Source: an uncultured SAR324 cluster bacterium (GTDB taxonomy: Bacteria; SAR324; NAC60-12). From it: a DNA stretch of 64,000 nucleotides. The notes under the pieces are model-generated. The model did not search any database. It was given only the letters and a program-made list of their open reading frames with translations, and was not told where the DNA came from. Numbering within the stretch: position 1 is the stretch's first letter; every line of letters begins with the position of its first letter. Location: contig CACERX010000002.1 in the NCBI GenBank assembly GCA_902562015.1, positions 1-64,000 on the forward strand, written 5' to 3'. Shown in pieces: positions 39,735-48,315 of the stretch. The translations under genes and the position numbers were made by a program.

Positions 39735-40472
39735 TCATGTTTCGAACCTGCACCAGATACGTTCTGGAATAAATTTTATTAATCCGGAAACAACTGCCCA
39801 TGGCCAGACAGGAACCGTGGAAGAAAATACTTTTTTTTCTATCATATCAGCCGTCAAGCTAGCACATTTTTCGGCGTTAATTAGAAAAGGTCTGAATTTG
39901 CGGTTAGTGTTAATTGAAGTATCAATAAATCCAGGATTAATCACGGTAACATCAATTTTGTGTTTTGTAAGATGGTGACGGATGCCTTCCATGTATGTGG
40001 ATAAAGCAGATTTGGAAGCTGAATATGCGGGGACGTTGGAAAGACCTCGAAACCCTGCAACAGAAGATATACCAACAATTTGTCCACCTCCTTGTTTTTT
40101 AAGTATTTCCGCACCAGCATCTATAGTGGCCATTGCTCCAAGCAGATTTATTTCAATCACTTTGCGGTCAAGGTTAAATGTACCTTCTCCGGGGAAACTT
40201 CTTTCACCAACTCCTGCATTGGCTATTATGATGTTTGCTCCTCCAAGTTTATCCGAGAGTTTGAAAAGAACTTCCCTGACAGCTTCAAATTTAGAAACGT
40301 CAAGTTCTGCAATTTCTACAGTATTATTTTTGCTAATCTCGTTTTGAAGATTCTTTAGAAGTTCAAGCCTTCGGGCGCATAAACCAAGTGCGTAGCCTCT
40401 TTGAGAAAACTCTACTGCTAGGGCTCTACCAATTCCTGAACTGGCACCAGTAATTAAAATTGTGTTGGTCAT
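39735..40472 (-). CDS. SDR family oxidoreductase
   Basis: 245-residue SDR. I chose the ATG at 40472 (MTNTILITGASSGIGRA), since it follows the stop of the upstream small gene by one base and the Rossmann fold starts there; an upstream ATG at 40502 lies inside that gene. TGASSGIGR, NAGVGER (NAG), VGISSVAGFRG (Ser) and the YSASKSAL Tyr/Lys pair are all present. It resembles membrane-associated SDRs of the 'classical' type. Substrate unknown. Confidence 0.88.
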   Translation of the reverse strand: MTNTILITGASSGIGRALAVEFSQRGYALGLCARRLELLKNLQNEISKNNTVEIAELDVSKFEAVREVLFKLSDKLGGANIIIANAGVGERSFPGEGTFNLDRKVIEINLLGAMATIDAGAEILKKQGGGQIVGISSVAGFRGLSNVPAYSASKSALSTYMEGIRHHLTKHKIDVTVINPGFIDTSINTNRKFRPFLINAEKCASLTADMIEKKVFSSTVPVWPWAVVSGLIKFIPERIWCRFET

Positions 40473-40473
40473 T

Positions 40474-40680
40474 TTATGTAGTCTGCTGACTACCGCGACC
40501 AATCATCCAACCAAGTCCAGATCCAACTGCCACCCAGATTGTAGTGGTAAGACTTCCTGAGGAAAGCAACCAGAGAAGCAGATACAAGGCAAGAACACTA
40601 TACTGTAGCTTACGTTTACTTTGAAAAAGTAACCCGAATTCCTTTAATTTTGCTAACATCTCCTGAATGAGTTTATCCAT
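40474..40680 (-). CDS. small membrane protein
   Basis: 68-residue protein with two close hydrophobic stretches (about residues 27-41 and 46-62, the second Gly-rich). It begins MDKLIQEMLAKLKEFG and ends one base before the SDR start, so it is the first gene of a two-gene operon. Function unknown; too short for a family call. Confidence 0.6.
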   Translation of the reverse strand: MDKLIQEMLAKLKEFGLLFQSKRKLQYSVLALYLLLWLLSSGSLTTTIWVAVGSGLGWMIGRGSQQTT

Positions 40681-41284
40681 TTTATAGAATATTTATTGCA
40701 TGGAGTTATACTTTAAACATATTTAAGTTTCTATACTGTAAAGGACAGGTTCAAGTTTAACTTGATGTCACAAATTTTTTGTTTAATTTGTGCTGATGCT
40801 ATAGAACGTATCGGCTGATAATAATGGCTTAGTGGAAGAATTGGTAAAAGCACCATTATCAGACTCTATTTTTAATTGGACTCTATTTCCACAACATACC
40901 TGATTCTTGTTAGATCCCCAAAATTTAGATATATATTGGGTTTTACTAATACACAAACCAATTAGAAAACAAAGTGAGACACTTACTCATCATACTCTCC
41001 TTCTTTCTTCTGTCTTCTACTGTGATTGCGTGGTGAATGTCCAAATTGTGCTATGGACTTTGTTTGGGAATGATAAAATTATCGATTGTAAAAACTCATA
41101 AATTAAGTATACTCAAAACCATAAAAATTTCTGAACTAGAACTTCAGGATTGACCAAAAGTGTGACCAAAAAACATACGTTGGTTGGTTTTTTGTCGGAA
41201 ATTTAAAGTAAAGTACGGAGTCAAGGGTATCTAGGAAATATGGGTCTTGAAATCATGTGGTAAAAAATCCAATAAAATCAGTAT
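40681..41284. other. 604-base non-coding region upstream of tRNA-Leu
   Basis: No gene supported. It holds a stem-loop at 40815-40862 whose loop resembles a tRNA-Leu D-arm, a direct repeat GACTCTATTT just after it, two copies of TGACCAAAA near 41151-41168, and an A/T hairpin AAAAAAC...GTTTTTT at about 41167-41193. This patchwork next to two tRNA genes looks like an old insertion or decay site. Confidence 0.4.
40815..40862. repeat. stem-loop with a tRNA-Leu-like loop
   Basis: CTGATA-ATA-ATGG (40815-40827) pairs with CCATTATCAG (40853-40862) in ten pairs with a three-base bulge. The loop carries TAGTGGAAGAATTGGTAAAA, similar to TAGTGGTGGAATTGGTAGAC in the tRNA-Leu 450 bases downstream. It may be a decayed tRNA fragment or attachment site; no full tRNA can be folded. 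Confidence 0.35.
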
Positions 41285-41371
41285 GCCGTAGTGGTGGAAT
41301 TGGTAGACACGCATGATTCAGGTTCATGTGCAAGAAATTGTGTGGGAGTTCGAGTCTCCCCTGCGGCACCA
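41285..41371 (+). tRNA. tRNA-Leu (anticodon CAG)
   Basis: Acceptor GCCGTAG pairs with CTGCGGC at 41361-41367, followed by A and encoded CCA. The anticodon stem CATGA/TCATG encloses loop TTCAGGT, giving CAG. A long variable arm and T-arm GGGAGTTCGAGTCTCCC are present. tRNA-Phe follows after 64 bases, so they may share a transcript. Confidence 0.96.
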
Positions 41372-41435
41372 GGACTTTCTTTCCTGACTGCGAAGGAAGA
41401 GAAATAGGTTATACTGCAAAAACCTTGCTTCAAAG

Positions 41436-41511
<76 letters not shown>

Positions 41512-41717
41512 GCATTTGCAAAGTTTACGGGTTTACAATTTTTGGAAAATCCATTTTTTCGCAAATAATCCATACAATTCCCTAAAAATATCCTCTCCGT
41601 TCTCCAAATTTTCTTACCAGAAAAGTCTAAATAAAGATCTGCACTGGCAGAATATATTTGCCAAAAGTAAATTTTAAATATTAGCCCAATAGTTTTTTCT
41701 ATGTCGATATAGAAAAC

Positions 41718-42707
41718 TTAATTTTTTAATCGAGCTTTACCTGCAATCGCTGCTCGATTAACGCAGTACGGCGGCCAATCGCCTTTTACACCGGCTAGCA
41801 AGTTCTCAACCGACATCATCGCCATCTTCATACGTGTATCGATCGTGGCACTGGCTACGTGTGGCGTTATAAGGCAGTTTTTGAGCGTCAACAAGGGATG
41901 ATCAGCAGGAATCGGCTCTGGTACAGTAACGTCCAGCGCAGCTCCAGCTAATTCACCAGATTTAAGTGCTTTGTACAAAGCATCCTGATCGATAATCCCA
42001 CCACGACTCGTATTGATCAAAATAGCTGATTTTTTCATCAGCTTGAACTGGACTGTACTAATCATATTCATGGTTTCTGACGTAAGCGGATTATGCAGTG
42101 TGACATAGTCAGATTGTTCGAGCAATTCATCAAGAGAATCCACGTAACTGGCGCCAAACTCTTGATCTCGCTTATTACGGTTGAAGTAAATCACCCTCAT
42201 ACTGAATCCGGTGGCACGTTTCGCCATTTCGGATCCGATTCTCCCCATACCAACAATTCCTAATGTCTTATGGTGAATGTCAGTAGCAAGGTAGCCAAGA
42301 GGGTCGAAATCACCCCATTCCCCTTGCTTGACCTTCGCTGAAAGATCATTGATCCGGCGGGCCATTGTTGCAAGCAGCGCAAATGCTTGGTCAGCTGTGG
42401 TTTCAGTTAGAATTCCTGGAGTGTTGCAAACTGCAATGCCACACTCGTTGGCAGCGTTAATGTCTATATTGTCGTAACCAACACCAAACTGTGCGATAAC
42501 CTTGAGATTTGGTGCAGCATTCATCACTTCAGCATTTACTTTATTCGTGATGTGGGCATAGAGACCGTCAAAATCGGAAACAGCTTTGATCAGGGCCTCT
42601 TGTGACGGTGATTCAGAATCTTCCCAAACAACCACATCAGCACCACTAGCTCCTAAGGCCTCGACAGCCGCTGAAAATGTTCGTCTAGTTACGAGAATTT
42701 TTGGCAT
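41718..42707 (-). CDS. D-isomer-specific 2-hydroxyacid dehydrogenase
   Basis: 329-residue NAD-dependent dehydrogenase. The coenzyme fold has GIVGMGRIGSEMAKRA (GxGxxG), then the catalytic Arg in ILINTSRGGIIDQ, Glu in DVTVPEPIPADHPL, and His in ITPHVASAT. It resembles phosphoglycerate and glyoxylate/hydroxypyruvate reductases; without the C-terminal ACT domain a SerA role is unlikely. Base use looks richer in G+C than its flanks, and it sits just after a tRNA pair, which hints at transfer. It is monocistronic. Confidence 0.9.
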   Translation of the reverse strand: MPKILVTRRTFSAAVEALGASGADVVVWEDSESPSQEALIKAVSDFDGLYAHITNKVNAEVMNAAPNLKVIAQFGVGYDNIDINAANECGIAVCNTPGILTETTADQAFALLATMARRINDLSAKVKQGEWGDFDPLGYLATDIHHKTLGIVGMGRIGSEMAKRATGFSMRVIYFNRNKRDQEFGASYVDSLDELLEQSDYVTLHNPLTSETMNMISTVQFKLMKKSAILINTSRGGIIDQDALYKALKSGELAGAALDVTVPEPIPADHPLLTLKNCLITPHVASATIDTRMKMAMMSVENLLAGVKGDWPPYCVNRAAIAGKARLKN

Positions 42708-42911
42708 TTGTTGTCTTTTTAAAATGGTGGGAAAATCAATAATTTACTTTCAACTCTGTTTCTTCTTATATAAATTTTTTGAAAAAGGTTGGATGAGAAT
42801 TACGATTTTAATTTCTGCCATGTGTTTTTTCTATGTTATAATGTTAATTATACACAAATTTTACGCAGATTGACCATTTGTAAGCAATTGAACTATTATT
42901 AAAACCTGCAA

Positions 42912-43514
42912 ATGTTTGGGAATTTAAATGATAAAAAATTCATAATTCATTTTTCAATTCTAATTAAGTTTTTTTTTGTTCTTTGTGTATCGCCTATGGA
43001 AATTGAATCAAGTAATAAGCATAGACTTATTGTTAACTTTGTTGAACCAACGAATGTTTTTGAATGGATAGTGGTTAACGACAATGTGATGGGTGGTATC
43101 TCTCGTTCGAAAGTTAGTATTAATGAAGACGGATACATGTTATTTAATGGAAATGTCTCCTTGGATTATGGAGGTGGCTTTGCTTCTGTTAGATCATCCT
43201 ATGAAAATTGGGAAATAGGAAATTTTGAGGGCTTTGTCATAAAGGTTTGGGGTGATGGGAAATCTTACCAGTTTCGTTGTAGAATGGGTAATAATTTTAA
43301 TGGAGTGGCCTATCGTCATTATTTTCAGACAAATAATGAAAATTGGCAGGAAATTCGTCTGCCTTTCAGCAAATTTGTTCCTACGTACAGAGGAAGGATT
43401 CTTTCAGATATAAAACCGCTTGATCCTAAGGCAATAAGGAATCTTGGTTTAATGATCTCAGACAAACAGTCCGGTAGTTTTAATCTAAAGATTGCCTGGA
43501 TTGGAGTATATTAA
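42912..43514 (+). CDS. CIA30 family protein
   Basis: 200-residue protein with the CIA30 beta-sandwich fold: VVNDNVMGGISRSKVSI, then YGGGFASVRS and the F-GFVIKVWGDGKSYQFR core, and WQEIRLPFSKFVPTYRG near the C-terminus. Eukaryotic CIA30 is a complex I assembly factor; bacterial members are carbohydrate-binding-like and of unclear role. A hydrophobic N-terminal segment (about residues 9-27) suggests export; an alternative start at codon 29 would remove it. It precedes the radical SAM gene on the same strand by about 200 bases. Confidence 0.8.
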   Translation: MFGNLNDKKFIIHFSILIKFFFVLCVSPMEIESSNKHRLIVNFVEPTNVFEWIVVNDNVMGGISRSKVSINEDGYMLFNGNVSLDYGGGFASVRSSYENWEIGNFEGFVIKVWGDGKSYQFRCRMGNNFNGVAYRHYFQTNNENWQEIRLPFSKFVPTYRGRILSDIKPLDPKAIRNLGLMISDKQSGSFNLKIAWIGVY

Positions 43515-43712
43515 TTGAGAAACTAAAGTGAAATCTTTCTTAAAAGTCTTTTCAATTCTTTTTCATTTTTCATTCAATCTTAATAATGAGAAAAAAGAAT
43601 TTGCTCAATTGATTACTGTTTTTTATCTAATTATTTTTTTGTATAATTACATAATTAATTTAAAATGATCGGATCAACTGAAATATTAAAAGCATAGTAT
43701 AAAATTGTCTTT

Positions 43713-45146
43713 TTGAAAGTTTGCCTGATAAATACATATGACCTAGGTCATCAACCATTTGGTATTGCTAGCCCTGCAAGGTGGCTTGAGGATGCAGGTG
43801 CTAATGTAAAGTGCCTTGATCTATCTGTGGAATGCATAGATGATGATACGATTGAATCTGCCGGTTTAATAGCAATATACCTCCCAATGCATACTGCAAC
43901 TAGGCTTGCAGTTGAAGTCCTTCCCAAAATAAAAAATCTTAATCCTAGAGCATATCTGGTTTTTTATGGACTATACGCGAAAATTAATAAAGACCTTCTC
44001 CTGAGCCTAGGAGGAAAAACAATTATTTCAGGAGAGTTTGAGGATAGTCTGGTACATCTTTATAAGGAATTAGTAGATAAGAAGATATTCAGTAATTCGG
44101 ACATGGTATTACTTAAAAGGCAAAAATTTCGTAAGCCAAATCGCAGTCATCTTCCAAATTTAAAGAACTATGCAAAACTAATAAATGGTAAAGGACAGTC
44201 AATTACTGTTGGTTATACCGAAGGTACACGAGGTTGTAAGCATATTTGTCGCCATTGCCCTGTAGTAAATGTTTATAAAGGTCGATTCTTTGTAGTCCAG
44301 CCAGATGTGGTAATGGAAGACATTCGCCAGCAGGTCAAGGCTGGCGCAAAACATATTACATTTGGAGATCCTGATTTTTTTAATGGACCGGGCCATGCTT
44401 TTAAGTTAGTAAAGACTTTTCATGAAGAATTCCCAGACCTGACATACGACGTCACCATCAAAGTAGAGCACTTGCATGCTCATAGGGAAAAACTTTCTCT
44501 GTTGGCTGAAACCGGATGTATTTTTGTCACCACAGCTGTTGAGGAGGTAGATAATGAAATTTTATGCAAACTGGGAAAAAATCATACAAGATTTGATTTT
44601 GTAGAGGTTGTAAATGTGACACATACCGCAGGGCTTAAACTTTCTCCAACTTTCATACCTTTTCATCCATGGACTACAACCTTTGGATTTGTGGATCTTC
44701 TTTCTATGATAAGCGAATTGAATCTGATTGAAAATGTATCTCCAGTTCAGCTTGGCATCCGTCTTCTAATAACGGAAGGGAGCAGAATTTTAGAACTGAA
44801 AGATATTAATCAGTTTCTTGGTAATTTTGATGCAGAAAAGCTGAGTTACAATTGGAAGCCGGACGATCCACTTACAGATGAACTGCAGGCTGAAGTCTAT
44901 AAAGCAATCCAGCTTGGAGTAAATGAAGGTGCAAGCAGAAGGGCAATTTTTGAACAGGTTTGGGTTTTAGCTCACAATGCACTTAATCAGTTAGCACCGA
45001 CGTTGCCTCCTGAGCCTGTTGGAAGTACCCATGTACCTAAAATGAGTGAACCCTGGTATTGTTGTGCAGAGCCTAATGATGAACAAGTCGCAGGAATGAA
45101 GAATTTTTCTAAAGTCAACAAATTTTCACAAAAAGCAAGTTTATGA
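43713..45146 (+). CDS. CCAEP-tail radical SAM protein
   Basis: 477-residue radical SAM enzyme. The N-terminal third is a Rossmann-like B12-binding-type domain without an obvious cobalamin His motif. The SAM cluster is CX3CX2C at Cys175, Cys179 and Cys182 (GCKHICRHC), followed by a TIM-barrel half (ITFGDPDFFNGPGH). The C-terminal tail carries CCAEP at residues 450-454, the hallmark of the CUAEP/CCAEP-tail radical SAM family, in which the first residue can be selenocysteine; here it is encoded as Cys (TGT). The start is TTG. The reaction is unknown. Family name is from memory; the motif itself is seen directly. Confidence 0.85.
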   Translation: MKVCLINTYDLGHQPFGIASPARWLEDAGANVKCLDLSVECIDDDTIESAGLIAIYLPMHTATRLAVEVLPKIKNLNPRAYLVFYGLYAKINKDLLLSLGGKTIISGEFEDSLVHLYKELVDKKIFSNSDMVLLKRQKFRKPNRSHLPNLKNYAKLINGKGQSITVGYTEGTRGCKHICRHCPVVNVYKGRFFVVQPDVVMEDIRQQVKAGAKHITFGDPDFFNGPGHAFKLVKTFHEEFPDLTYDVTIKVEHLHAHREKLSLLAETGCIFVTTAVEEVDNEILCKLGKNHTRFDFVEVVNVTHTAGLKLSPTFIPFHPWTTTFGFVDLLSMISELNLIENVSPVQLGIRLLITEGSRILELKDINQFLGNFDAEKLSYNWKPDDPLTDELQAEVYKAIQLGVNEGASRRAIFEQVWVLAHNALNQLAPTLPPEPVGSTHVPKMSEPWYCCAEPNDEQVAGMKNFSKVNKFSQKASL

Positions 45147-45192
45147 AAACAAAACCAGCATTTTAAATAATTAGTGATCAATAGGTATGGTA

Positions 45193-45229
45193 AAAAATTT
45201 TATGTAATCGAGTTATTAATAAAATTTTT
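45193..45229. terminator. AT-rich hairpin between convergent genes
   Basis: AAAAATTTTAT at 45193-45203 and ATAAAATTTTT at 45219-45229 form an eleven-pair stem with a 15-base loop. It lies between the converging ends of the radical SAM gene and the YHYH gene and could act as a weak bidirectional terminator, with T-runs in both stem arms. Confidence 0.45.
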
Positions 45230-45259
45230 GACTAACCTCTATGTCTTTAAATTGTTTTC

Positions 45260-47299
45260 TTAATTACAGCTCCCTGATGCATAGTTTTTATTACCAATCC
45301 ACTTATTATTTTGAGCTCCTGTAGTTGCCGGCTTCCCATTATTATTGGAATTCCAGAAATCTGGGACACTATCTATGTCTCCTGCCCAAGCACCTTTCAT
45401 AAGTATGTTCATAGTATAACTTCCAGCGGCTAAGCAATTGGATGAACATGCACCATTTTCATCACCATTGGCAATTCCTTGAGCATGATAGTGATAATTA
45501 TAGTCACCGTGATCATGTCCACCAAAGGTATCTAAAGCATAAGTAGTATCCTCGGTATAGCCATCCATATAATCATAACTGGATTCATATTTGCCGTATA
45601 ATGCAACTCCATCTAGTCCAAATCCAATTAATGGTGGATGCATGTAACCTACATAGTCTGGAAGATTATAAAGGTTTAATCCGTTACCCGTTGCTCCATG
45701 TCCATCACCATGCCAGTGAAGACCCATTCCCTGACCTACATGAATGCCAGAACTTGTGATTTCTGCTTTCTCAACTGCAGGCAGTAGAGTGTTGTTATAA
45801 ACTGGGTAGATTTGCACACCATCTACTGCTATACCAATTGTACTTATGCTGGCGTGGGAATATACAGTATAGGTAGAACTACTTGCATCAGTTGCTAAAG
45901 ATGTACTAAGAGTATTATCAGTAACGCTCGAAACTTCTCCGTAATCCTTTAATGGTATTTTGTGCAAAAATGTCTGTAAAACTGCATCACGCGTTACATT
46001 TGAGTCAGGATATGAACCAGTACCATCACCAGGAGGTACAGGCACATCTAGTAATCTGTTTGGCCTGTCTGATATAGACCAAGAAAAAATAACCATGAAA
46101 GGATGCCTAACGCCACTAAGACATTCATTTGTAAAGAATACATTAGGTGCTGTGTTTAGCCCTACTGGAGCACCCACTATGGTTTCTCCTGTTACTTTTG
46201 TTTTAAGCAGTGCATCTCTAAAAGCTAGGTATACTGAAGTATCATATCTAAGCGAAGAACCGGCAGATTCAAGGTCACTTTTTATTGTTGAAAGCATAGT
46301 TGATGCTGCAGAGGATGTAGTAGAATTATCTCCTGCAGATTCTACCTGTGACTGATAACTAGAGTGAGTATCGTTATATAACTTGTTTTGATACGTACCT
46401 GTATATGTGTGATTATCATAATGTGTAGCATAGGAAGACCACTCTACCCTGCTGTTTGTAACCATACTTGATAAATTAGGATTAAAACTGCTTGGTAAAG
46501 TAAGGTCCAAAGCTCCAGTATCATAAAGAGTAATTGAAGATGCTGAAGATGATGATGAAACTAACTTAAAAATAGAATTGGTACTATCATATGCAACATA
46601 CATCGTACTAAATGATGTGTCTTGAGTGTAACCATTAGTACTATTATCGTATTTAAATCTTTTTGAAGCAGTCAAAAGTGAAGAAGAATGAGTGAAGCAC
46701 AAATATCCAGTTGTATTATCTGCTGCATTTTCAGATTCTCTTTCGTAACCGAACGTATTTCTCAAATAAAGCCTATTTGAGCTACTACTATTATAATCTA
46801 TTGAGTAGTTCGAATGTTTTTCAGAATCTGCTCTATAACAGGAGGGGGATGATGAGTTATCTGCTACAAGCTGAAATGTTTTTAAAAATACATCATTGTA
46901 GGTAGACAATGTTGAATCGAGTCCTACTGTAGTATAGCTGGAATTATCAAGCGACATGTAGGAACTGCTATAACCTATCAACACTCTGTCTAGATCTGAA
47001 ACACTAGATTTAGAAGCTGGTGTAATGCTTACTGATTTTAATAAAATAGCATTAAAATTATCAGGTGTGTTAACAGAAGAACTACATGAAGATGTGCAAG
47101 AAGTTGTTGCTCCAGTCCAAGTTGAAGTTGAGCTTGAAGAACTGGAAGAATCATCTGAATTATCTGAGCAACTTTGTATAATTAATAGAAAAATTAGTGC
47201 CAGAACTAGAGGGGCATAAAATTTTAAATTTGATTTTTTTAAACAGCTATGAAAAATATTTTTCATAGAATTAGATTTAATTAGTTCTGTTTGATTCAT
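45260..47299 (-). CDS. YHYH domain lipoprotein with a glnA-derived N-terminal extension
   Basis: 679-residue exported protein. Residues 1-8 (MNQTELIK) are identical to GlnA and come from a duplicated glnA leader; the native start is probably Met12 at 47266, giving MKNIFHSCLKK, a hydrophobic helix and a lipobox-like IIQSC near residue 44. A Ser/Thr-rich low-complexity segment (about 47-75) follows. The C-terminal third holds the YHYH domain: LHWHGDGHGATGN, PPLIGFGLDGVALYGKY, and FGGHDHGDYNYHYHA. Family function is unknown; the His pattern suggests metal binding. If translation starts at codon 1, the extra residues precede the signal and may impair or alter export. Confidence 0.85.
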   Translation of the reverse strand: MNQTELIKSNSMKNIFHSCLKKSNLKFYAPLVLALIFLLIIQSCSDNSDDSSSSSSSTSTWTGATTSCTSSCSSSVNTPDNFNAILLKSVSITPASKSSVSDLDRVLIGYSSSYMSLDNSSYTTVGLDSTLSTYNDVFLKTFQLVADNSSSPSCYRADSEKHSNYSIDYNSSSSNRLYLRNTFGYERESENAADNTTGYLCFTHSSSLLTASKRFKYDNSTNGYTQDTSFSTMYVAYDSTNSIFKLVSSSSSASSITLYDTGALDLTLPSSFNPNLSSMVTNSRVEWSSYATHYDNHTYTGTYQNKLYNDTHSSYQSQVESAGDNSTTSSAASTMLSTIKSDLESAGSSLRYDTSVYLAFRDALLKTKVTGETIVGAPVGLNTAPNVFFTNECLSGVRHPFMVIFSWSISDRPNRLLDVPVPPGDGTGSYPDSNVTRDAVLQTFLHKIPLKDYGEVSSVTDNTLSTSLATDASSSTYTVYSHASISTIGIAVDGVQIYPVYNNTLLPAVEKAEITSSGIHVGQGMGLHWHGDGHGATGNGLNLYNLPDYVGYMHPPLIGFGLDGVALYGKYESSYDYMDGYTEDTTYALDTFGGHDHGDYNYHYHAQGIANGDENGACSSNCLAAGSYTMNILMKGAWAGDIDSVPDFWNSNNNGKPATTGAQNNKWIGNKNYASGSCN

Positions 47300-47687
47300 T
47301 TAATTCTCCTATGATTTTTTTATTGTTTCTCATAATTTTAATCGGCGGATTTTTTTTCAGCCAAAAAGTCAATTATTAGTCTATTAAAGACAAAATGCTT
47401 AATTGCCTGTAGTTTAAATTTTTAGTACAAATTAAATTGTATCAGCACATACCTATCTCAAGGATTATGCCAAAAAAAAAATTTTTATAATAGCTATATA
47501 AATTATTGATTTTAAAAAATTATTTAGCTAGTAAAAAAAATAGTTTTTAATGGAATAAAATTAATAACGCCTAAAACGTAGACACTATTTAAACCCAACT
47601 GCTTAAAAATTAATCATCTTTAATTAAATCATTGAATATAAATTTTATATGATTTTTTTCAAATGTTTAAATAGCTTAAGTAAGGTT
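47276..47687 (-). repeat. glnA leader, copy 2 upstream of the YHYH gene
   Basis: Diverged duplicate of 36167-36594, described there. It includes the ribosome site, ATG and seven further glnA codons, the sigma54-like element and the distal AT-rich part. Diverged sequence with scattered indels, yet still easy to align, indicates an old but traceable duplication, or conservation of the regulatory elements. Confidence 0.9.
47458..47472 (-). promoter_or_regulatory. sigma54-like promoter element upstream of the YHYH gene
   Basis: Minus-strand TGGCATAATCCTTGA at the same relative place as in the glnA leader. One base differs between the copies in this 15-base element, while the flanks differ more. 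The -12 position is GA and not the canonical GC. Confidence 0.4.
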
Positions 47688-47827
47688 GAACCACCCTTAA
47701 AATTATTTATTAAAAATATTCAAAATTTTTTTAGAAGGATTTAAAAGGAGTGCAGAATTAGAATGATTTAAGAATCAAAATATAATTTAGCTTAAGATTT
47801 TTTATAATCAGTAAACACACTTATTTG

Positions 47828-48304
47828 TTAATCATATTCTTCTACACTTAGGCCCCTTATCAGGTAACTGGTTTCAGTATCGTACCTCATCTGACCAAAA
47901 TCATCTGATCCTCCTTCAAGAAAGTAATCGCCTATTTCTAAAATACCAGTAATCCATATAGCAAAAGAAATCACTTCAAAATGTACTGGTTCATCCAAAA
48001 TAACATGAATAACTTGATTTGGAGGAGGTGGGGGTACATGAATACACGCTCCAAAATACGGGACAAGAAGGAATTCGTTAATATATTCAAATCCATCATC
48101 TCCCTCCAGTGGGACAGCGAATCCAGGAATTTTAATTGATTTACCTATTAACTTTCTTAAGCTTTCAGGCATTTCTCCAGTTCTGTAGTTTAACTTCCTC
48201 AAGTCAGACCATTTAAGCTCTTTTGTATCTAAATTAGAGCTGAAAGCCTGGGAAGAGTTTATTAAAAGAGAAAAGAAGAGAAAGGCTGAGATTATTATTT
48301 TCAT
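47828..48304 (-). CDS. DUF3299 periplasmic protein of a metal-uptake operon
   Basis: 158-residue exported protein with signal (about residues 1-20, ending SSQAFS). It has the DUF3299 core: GKSIKIPGFAVPLEG, then FLLVPYFGACIHVPPPPPNQ, in which Cys, His and a Pro run are characteristic. Homologues sit next to ZrgA-type zinc transport genes. It is the last gene of a five-gene operon running from 51343 down, eleven bases after the permease gene. A role in metal delivery is inferred from context. Confidence 0.85.
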   Translation of the reverse strand: MKIIISAFLFFSLLINSSQAFSSNLDTKELKWSDLRKLNYRTGEMPESLRKLIGKSIKIPGFAVPLEGDDGFEYINEFLLVPYFGACIHVPPPPPNQVIHVILDEPVHFEVISFAIWITGILEIGDYFLEGGSDDFGQMRYDTETSYLIRGLSVEEYD

Positions 48305-48315
48305 CAGCTATTTTT

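Noticed and set aside
40907..41101. Plus-strand open frame of 64 codons in the tRNA-Leu upstream gap
   Set aside because: No ribosome site, poor composition and no recognisable motif; I treat the gap as non-coding.
42586..42873. Plus-strand open frame of 95 codons
   Set aside because: Its first part lies antisense to the hydroxyacid dehydrogenase; the hydrophobic tail is low-complexity AT-rich sequence with no family similarity.
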